A stretch of 35,291 bases of DNA. Source: Cytophagaceae bacterium (GTDB taxonomy: Bacteria > Bacteroidota > Bacteroidia > Cytophagales > Spirosomataceae). A program made the translations under genes and the position numbers. Shown one piece after another: positions 30,795 through 35,291 of this stretch (position 1 is its first letter; each line of letters starts with the position of its first letter). Location of the stretch: contig CANFVE010000030.1 of assembly GCA_947450365.1 (NCBI GenBank), forward strand, positions 1-35,291. The letters run 5' to 3'. Under the pieces are notes generated by a model, which saw only the letters and a list, made by a program, of their open reading frames with translations, searched no databases and was not told the origin of the DNA.

Positions 30795-33700
30795 CTATTT
30801 AATAGAAATAATGGCTTTGGAATAGGGCTGCAATACCACGGGCCCCACCAAGCCATATTCCTGAATAATACCTCGGTCCGCCGCTGCTTTGTTCAGCGCC
30901 ACCAAACGATTATTTAATGTGGTCGCCACCCGAATTTCAATCGTGTTTTTTCCGGGTTTTAGGGTGTTCCCCAGATCCGTTTCTGCTGAGATTTGGTCGA
31001 TGGGCACAGGCGTTCCATTCACTGTCAAGGTAAAGGTATCTACCACTTGGCCCAGAGCCAATCGTGCACCTTGTTTCGCTGAGTTCCAATCCTGAGGCAA
31101 GTCCAACACATAGGAATACGTTCCCAAGCCCGACGCGTTTTTTAATTCCGCAATATCCGGCCAGGCTTTTAATCCGCTCAGGGATAGATTTACCTTCGCC
31201 TTATCCGTCGCGGCGCTGGCCACCCCCGTACTTCCATAGGGATTTGCGGGTTTCCAGTCTTCCACACTTAATTGCCAAGTTCCTCCAGTCAAATCCATCT
31301 TAGCCAAAGACGCTGGAATTTGGGAAATCACCTTTTTGCCATTGCTGAATGTGCTGGTGTATTTACCTGCTTGGCTTGCATAAACGGCAAATTTTCCGTT
31401 GCCTAGGGCATGAACGCCCTCCGCGGTGGTCGACTGAACAAATTGGGCATTAATGGCTAATCCCAATTGGGCAGGATTCGCGCTAATCCCAATTAACATC
31501 GATTCATCCACATCCAATCGGACATGGACGATAACCCGATTCCCCCTTCGTTGATATTGCGCAATTGGATGAATTTCACCCGACCAAGCATTGAAAATAA
31601 AGGGCTGGCCTGCGCCTTCCAAGGAAATATTTTGTGCCAAAGCCGTTCCGATTTTTGTCCCATAATTCGCGCCTTTGCTCCGCATCGTCTTGGGTTCTTC
31701 AAAAATATTCCCCGGCGTGCCTTGCAGATTTTTATAGCGCTCGTCTGTGCTATAGCCTGGTGGCGGGATTTGATCATCCCCTTGGTTGTACAAGAAATAA
31801 TAATTCGTTGCCGAAGCCGGATCAAAACGCCGCATACTCATCAAGGCCGACGGCTTTTCCGGTTCCACACCCGGCAAAATCCCGATCGATTTTAAAAAGG
31901 CAGGAACTTCTTTTTCTGTCGCTACGGAATGAACGGTTTTTTGACTTTGTAAATCCGTGAGCAGCGCCTTTAATTTCGCATCATCTCCTGGCGTATTCCC
32001 GGGCGTGCGGCTTGGCAATGGACCCACGATTACAATAGGTAAACCCAGTTTGGCATAGGCCAATAATTTCTCTGCCATCGCTACCGGTAACGTATTTTTC
32101 GCTGGATTATAGATCGAACCCGCTTGTAAATGACCGTTTAGAATAAATGCCTTGTAAGCGGGTCCTGCTTCATAAAGGCGCTGATTGCTTACGGTAACTT
32201 GCGGCAAAGACATCAAGGTCGGATTCAAATAATCCCAGGTAAATCCGTGTTCCTGTAAACTTAAATCATTCCAAAAACGGATATTGCCCACACCCGCCAC
32301 GAAAGGCGCCGGGAAGGAATAATTTTGCATGTAAACGGCTACGTCAATTTTCGCCCGACCTTGTTTTAATACTTGCTCATTCCGCGCCATCCAGGTATTG
32401 ATCATCGAAGCATCTGCTGCCCAGATTGGGTTGCGGGGGCCCCAACTATTGGCGAAGTTGCCCTCCCCAAACGTATTATAGCCCGGCCATACCGACTTCG
32501 GATTATAGGTATAGGGATATACGTGATACACACCTTTGCTTTGACCGCTGGCAAAGTTTTTATTCTGACGTACCAAAATATCTTGAAACGTTTGCGCATA
32601 GTTCAAGGAGCGCGCGGCGGCTAATTCATTCGAATACCAGGTATTTCCGCTGATGTGATTGGCGGAGGCCATTGGGCGATAGACGTCGATTTGATCCCCG
32701 GAGGAAAGGGTTTCATGTTCGGGCCGATCGAGGTAATAGGTGACGTCCAATTGGTCCGGTGTATTCACCGTAGGAACATCTTCTGGCTGCAAGCGCAAGG
32801 CCAGCTGGTAGCCGTGGGCCCAATCGCTGAAAGGTTTGATGCGGTTTTCGACGAATAAATTCGTGCGTAATCGGTTGTAATCGGCCCGGATACGGATGTC
32901 GCTTTGGTCGGAATAGGCATAATAATGCTTGATGTCCATGCCGCCGCCACGGGGTCCCCAGACGCGGTCGATGCCGGCATCGATAAGCACGGGCAGGTGG
33001 GGCATAAGGTCATAACCCATTTGGGCTTTAAAATCACTCGCCATATTGCTACTCCACACGTCGCTCGGTGCCCCAAAGCCATCAATCGAGTGAGAATCGA
33101 TGAAAATATCGCCTCCATTTTGTTTTAAAAGCGCTTTGATGCTTGGGGTCCAATAGGCTTCATAGCCCTGAATGAGCAATTGAGTCCCTTCCTTGCTAAA
33201 CACCTCGGGCTGTGGATCCACACCCGCCATGCGAATGACGATGAGCGCCCAGGTTCCTTCCCCGGCGGGGGTTGACCAGGTTAAAAAGCCGGACATGGGT
33301 TTCCCGAAATACCCTTTGGATTTCCCGGCGATGATTTGGTCCGTTAGATTGATCCGCGTACTTGGGTTGATCGTTAATAGTTTAGATCCTTTCGCAGGCA
33401 TTTGACTCACCCGATAAGCGTGTACCGCCAAAATGGCTCCTTTGCCAGGCAGGGAATCTGCATAGGATTTTCCCGCTGTCAAGAGCGTATCTGAGGCGGA
33501 TAATGTTTTACGGGCGAAATCGTGTTTGATTGAAAAATTACCTGGAATGGGCGCGCCCGTCTTGTATTTTAAACTGATTTTGATGCCGAGTTCGTTGCCC
33601 TTTTTGAGAAGTCCTTCGATTTGCGCGAGGGTCGGTTCGCCTCCTTGTCCGATTTCCACCCCGGCGATTCCTGCGGCTTTTAATTCGACTAATTGTTTTT

Positions 33701-33902
33701 CCAATTCCGCCATGTCGGCCGTTTCAGGAGGAAAATTCCACCGCACCCAGGGCAGATCCGCCGCAGTCGGCTTGGCAAAGGATTGCTTTGTGAGGGGAGT
33801 TACTGGATTTAATTTGGGATAGCTGGGGGTCCAGGCACTTTGCTGGGCCATCGCGCCAAAAACACTGATGCATAAAAAGAGAAAAGAGGTAAAATGTTTC
33901 AT
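30795..33902 (-). CDS. Large secreted glycosidase, GH106-like (alpha-L-rhamnosidase type)
   Basis: A 1035-residue exported protein. I use the ATG at 33902 (MKHFTSFLFLCISVFGAMAQ), which starts a clear signal peptide; the ATG at 33914 only adds four residues. The N-terminal part (LPWVRWNFPPETADMAELEKQLVELKAAGIAGVEIGQ) is characteristic of GH106-like proteins, followed by the catalytic barrel region (FIDSHSIDGFGAPSDVWSS, GYDLMPHLPVLIDAGID) and large beta-sandwich modules. The C-terminal jelly-roll ends GLVGPVVLQPYSKAIISIK, a typical ending for the family. GH106 members remove alpha-L-rhamnose; that activity is inference from resemblance. With downstream sulfatases it suggests use of a sulfated, deoxyhexose-containing polysaccharide. 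Confidence 0.8.
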   Translation of the reverse strand: MKHFTSFLFLCISVFGAMAQQSAWTPSYPKLNPVTPLTKQSFAKPTAADLPWVRWNFPPETADMAELEKQLVELKAAGIAGVEIGQGGEPTLAQIEGLLKKGNELGIKISLKYKTGAPIPGNFSIKHDFARKTLSASDTLLTAGKSYADSLPGKGAILAVHAYRVSQMPAKGSKLLTINPSTRINLTDQIIAGKSKGYFGKPMSGFLTWSTPAGEGTWALIVIRMAGVDPQPEVFSKEGTQLLIQGYEAYWTPSIKALLKQNGGDIFIDSHSIDGFGAPSDVWSSNMASDFKAQMGYDLMPHLPVLIDAGIDRVWGPRGGGMDIKHYYAYSDQSDIRIRADYNRLRTNLFVENRIKPFSDWAHGYQLALRLQPEDVPTVNTPDQLDVTYYLDRPEHETLSSGDQIDVYRPMASANHISGNTWYSNELAAARSLNYAQTFQDILVRQNKNFASGQSKGVYHVYPYTYNPKSVWPGYNTFGEGNFANSWGPRNPIWAADASMINTWMARNEQVLKQGRAKIDVAVYMQNYSFPAPFVAGVGNIRFWNDLSLQEHGFTWDYLNPTLMSLPQVTVSNQRLYEAGPAYKAFILNGHLQAGSIYNPAKNTLPVAMAEKLLAYAKLGLPIVIVGPLPSRTPGNTPGDDAKLKALLTDLQSQKTVHSVATEKEVPAFLKSIGILPGVEPEKPSALMSMRRFDPASATNYYFLYNQGDDQIPPPGYSTDERYKNLQGTPGNIFEEPKTMRSKGANYGTKIGTALAQNISLEGAGQPFIFNAWSGEIHPIAQYQRRGNRVIVHVRLDVDESMLIGISANPAQLGLAINAQFVQSTTAEGVHALGNGKFAVYASQAGKYTSTFSNGKKVISQIPASLAKMDLTGGTWQLSVEDWKPANPYGSTGVASAATDKAKVNLSLSGLKAWPDIAELKNASGLGTYSYVLDLPQDWNSAKQGARLALGQVVDTFTLTVNGTPVPIDQISAETDLGNTLKPGKNTIEIRVATTLNNRLVALNKAAADRGIIQEYGLVGPVVLQPYSKAIISIK

Positions 33903-34056
33903 AGTAACAATCATTAGGTTGGGGCCTAAAATAGATTTTTTTTCTCCTGTGGCCGTCCTTCATGATGGACAAATCGATGAAACAGCAGAATTTAACGACC
34001 TAACTATCGGGGATAATTGCTAAAACTTCCCTATTTTGTTCTAAAATTTGACGCAT

Positions 34057-35163
34057 ATGAAACAACTCTCGCTCCTTTTATTGCTTAGTTTACCTCTTCT
34101 AGCCCAAGAAAAAATAGACCTCGGACCCCTAAAAGGCGGGGGATATCAGGTGCTGGTGCCGGCCAACTGGAATAAAAAATTAGTCATGTATGCCCATGGC
34201 TACCAGTTTATGGGTTCGCCAGCCGCGAGTGCGAATGCGGGATTGGAGAAAAGGCTGAAGGGTATTTTAGACCGAGGATTTGCGGTGGCGGCTTCGGATT
34301 ATCCGATTCAAGGTTTTGCTTTGGCGGAGGGCGTGGATGCGACGGAAGAATTGAGACAGGCTTTTATCCGTAAAATGGGCCATCCAGATTCTACTTTTAT
34401 GATGGGCCATTCCATGGGTGGGGGCGTGACATTTGCGACCTTGGAAAATTATGGTCAATATTACCAAGGCGGTTTGCCGCTATGTCCATTATCGTCGCGC
34501 CCTTATTTGCAGTGCCGCAAGGAGTTCGATATGTATGCGACATTCAATGGCTTATTTCCGGGCATTGTTCCGCGCCTTCAAGATATTTTTAATGTAGCAA
34601 GTTCGGTCGGTTTTGTTTCCCTGGCCACGGCGGGTCCGCGCATGGCAGAAATAAAAAAGGCGGTGCTAAAAAAAGATTCGGTTCTCGCGGTGGCTTTTGC
34701 GAAGCGATTTGATTTGAAGTTGGATGATTTACCAGGCGCCCTATTTTTTAATCAAAATGTCTTGCGGGATATTGCGTTGAAACTCGGCGGAAATCCTTTT
34801 GACAATACCCAAACGCTCTATTCCGGTTATCCGGATAATGTGCTGGTGAATGCTAAGGCGGAACGATTGGCCGCGAATCAAAACCCGGATCGTTTATTTG
34901 CTCGTTATGATCGAACCGGTAAAATTAACACGCCGGTGGTGCTGATGCATACGCTATATGACCAATTAATTCCGCCGAGTTATGCCGTTACCAATATCGA
35001 AAACATGATTCACGCCCAAGGCCGTGATGCCTATTTCGCCGTGAAATACACGAATGGCCAGGCGCATTGTCAGTTTACGGATGCCCAAACCATGCGGGCT
35101 TTCGAAGCGATGCGGGCCTTTGCGAAAACGGGGAAAAAACCGGCGATGGAGTATTTACCTTAA
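34057..35163 (+). CDS. Secreted alpha/beta-hydrolase
   Basis: A 368-residue exported enzyme; the ATG at 34057 gives a standard signal peptide (MKQLSLLLLLSLPLLAQ), whereas an upstream TTG (34048) adds only three residues. The alpha/beta-hydrolase pattern is clear: the oxyanion-side MYAHGYQ (HG, about residues 45-50), the nucleophile elbow GHSMGGG (S119), and a C-terminal NGQAHCQFT with the catalytic His at about 337. The acid is probably the Asp in MHTLYDQLIPP. Possible activities are esterase or lipase; acyl groups on plant or algal polysaccharide are possible substrates given the neighbouring glycosidase and sulfatases. It is divergent from the GH106-like gene. Confidence 0.85.
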   Translation: MKQLSLLLLLSLPLLAQEKIDLGPLKGGGYQVLVPANWNKKLVMYAHGYQFMGSPAASANAGLEKRLKGILDRGFAVAASDYPIQGFALAEGVDATEELRQAFIRKMGHPDSTFMMGHSMGGGVTFATLENYGQYYQGGLPLCPLSSRPYLQCRKEFDMYATFNGLFPGIVPRLQDIFNVASSVGFVSLATAGPRMAEIKKAVLKKDSVLAVAFAKRFDLKLDDLPGALFFNQNVLRDIALKLGGNPFDNTQTLYSGYPDNVLVNAKAERLAANQNPDRLFARYDRTGKINTPVVLMHTLYDQLIPPSYAVTNIENMIHAQGRDAYFAVKYTNGQAHCQFTDAQTMRAFEAMRAFAKTGKKPAMEYLP

Positions 35164-35291
35164 GCGGCAATTTCATCAGAAACGTATTCCAAATAATCAT
35201 AGATTAAATTGTAATACATATTAGCTAGGTCGCCATCTTCGTTGTCATTTGATAAATCAAATGCCTGCGCATTGGTCATGCAAACATCAAA
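35160..35291 (-). CDS. 3' end of an unknown minus-strand gene (partial)
   Basis: The minus strand is open from the window edge to a TAA at 35162-35160, giving 43 C-terminal residues rich in Asp, Asn and Tyr (ending NLIYDYLEYVSDEIAA). The composition and the absence of stops support coding. Its stop shares bases with the stop of the alpha/beta-hydrolase gene (TTAA). No family is recognisable from this fragment. Confidence 0.6.
   Translation of the reverse strand, partial: FDVCMTNAQAFDLSNDNEDGDLANMYYNLIYDYLEYVSDEIAA

Noticed and set aside
33903..34056. Operator-like GTCCTTCATGATGGAC between the GH106-like and alpha/beta-hydrolase genes
   Set aside because: Only four bases per arm are matched around an imperfect centre, too weak to call.

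Overview
The window comes from a member of the Bacteroidota, probably a Cytophagales-type aerobe (the order is inference). The evidence is two type IX secretion (T9SS) C-terminal sorting domains, a TonB-dependent receptor with an N-terminal carboxypeptidase-D-like domain, several secreted glycan-degrading enzymes, and promoters of the Bacteroidota type (TAnnTTTG at -7) instead of sigma70 boxes. Genes are tightly packed, with very short intergenic gaps and few Shine-Dalgarno signals. I see no tRNA, rRNA, CRISPR array, insertion sequence, phage integrase or attachment site.

Layout. (1) 1-1404: the 3' end of a large repetitive tail-fibre-like surface protein with a C-terminal Lcl_C/FISUMP-like domain. 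It meets, stop to stop, a minus-strand group of a glycosyltransferase, UDP-galactopyranose mutase (glf) and a small T9SS cargo protein (3921-1405). (2) 8101-4016, minus strand: a seven-gene sulfane-sulfur/thiosulfate operon. It holds a TauE/SafE sulfite exporter, an MBL-fold persulfide-dioxygenase-like protein with two rhodanese domains, a single-domain rhodanese, two small Cys-containing membrane proteins, and a YeeE/YedE transporter split into two genes. (3) 12058-8166, minus strand: a small membrane-anchored Cys protein, a TonB-dependent receptor and a periplasmic sialidase-like beta-propeller with a CxCC/CPH motif. This looks like a metal (perhaps copper) acquisition module. (4) 12130-17246: a TetR regulator divergent from a three-gene exporter (ABC protein with a degenerate nucleotide-binding domain, HlyD-like adaptor, TolC-like outer-membrane protein). 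A perfect 19-bp palindrome lies on the exporter promoter. (5) 17250-20919, minus strand: a Tat-exported Gfo/Idh/MocA oxidoreductase, a TolB-like propeller protein and a DUF4153-like membrane protein. (6) 21022-25384, plus strand: a secreted M28 peptidase, a secreted GH3 enzyme and a DUF1801/YdeI-like protein ending in a CDGSH iron-sulfur motif. (7) 26071-25454: a SAM methyltransferase. (8) 33902-26178, minus strand: a large GH106-like glycosidase, a terminator, then three tandem secreted sulfatases with three different active-site motifs. (9) 34057-35163: a secreted alpha/beta hydrolase, then the 3' end of an unknown minus-strand gene at the window edge.

How the parts fit. Region 2 is a coherent pathway: thiosulfate or sulfane sulfur is taken up, moved by rhodaneses, oxidised to sulfite by the dioxygenase and exported. 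Its promoter carries a perfect Crp/Fnr-type palindrome, GTGATAAAAATCAC. The same 14-mer lies upstream of the distant methyltransferase, at exactly the same spacing (23 bp) from an identical AAATTTGC element, which suggests both units belong to one regulon. Regions 5, 6, 8 and 9 are a carbohydrate and protein scavenging repertoire aimed at sulfated glycans. No SusC/SusD pair and no sulfatase-maturating enzyme lies inside the window.
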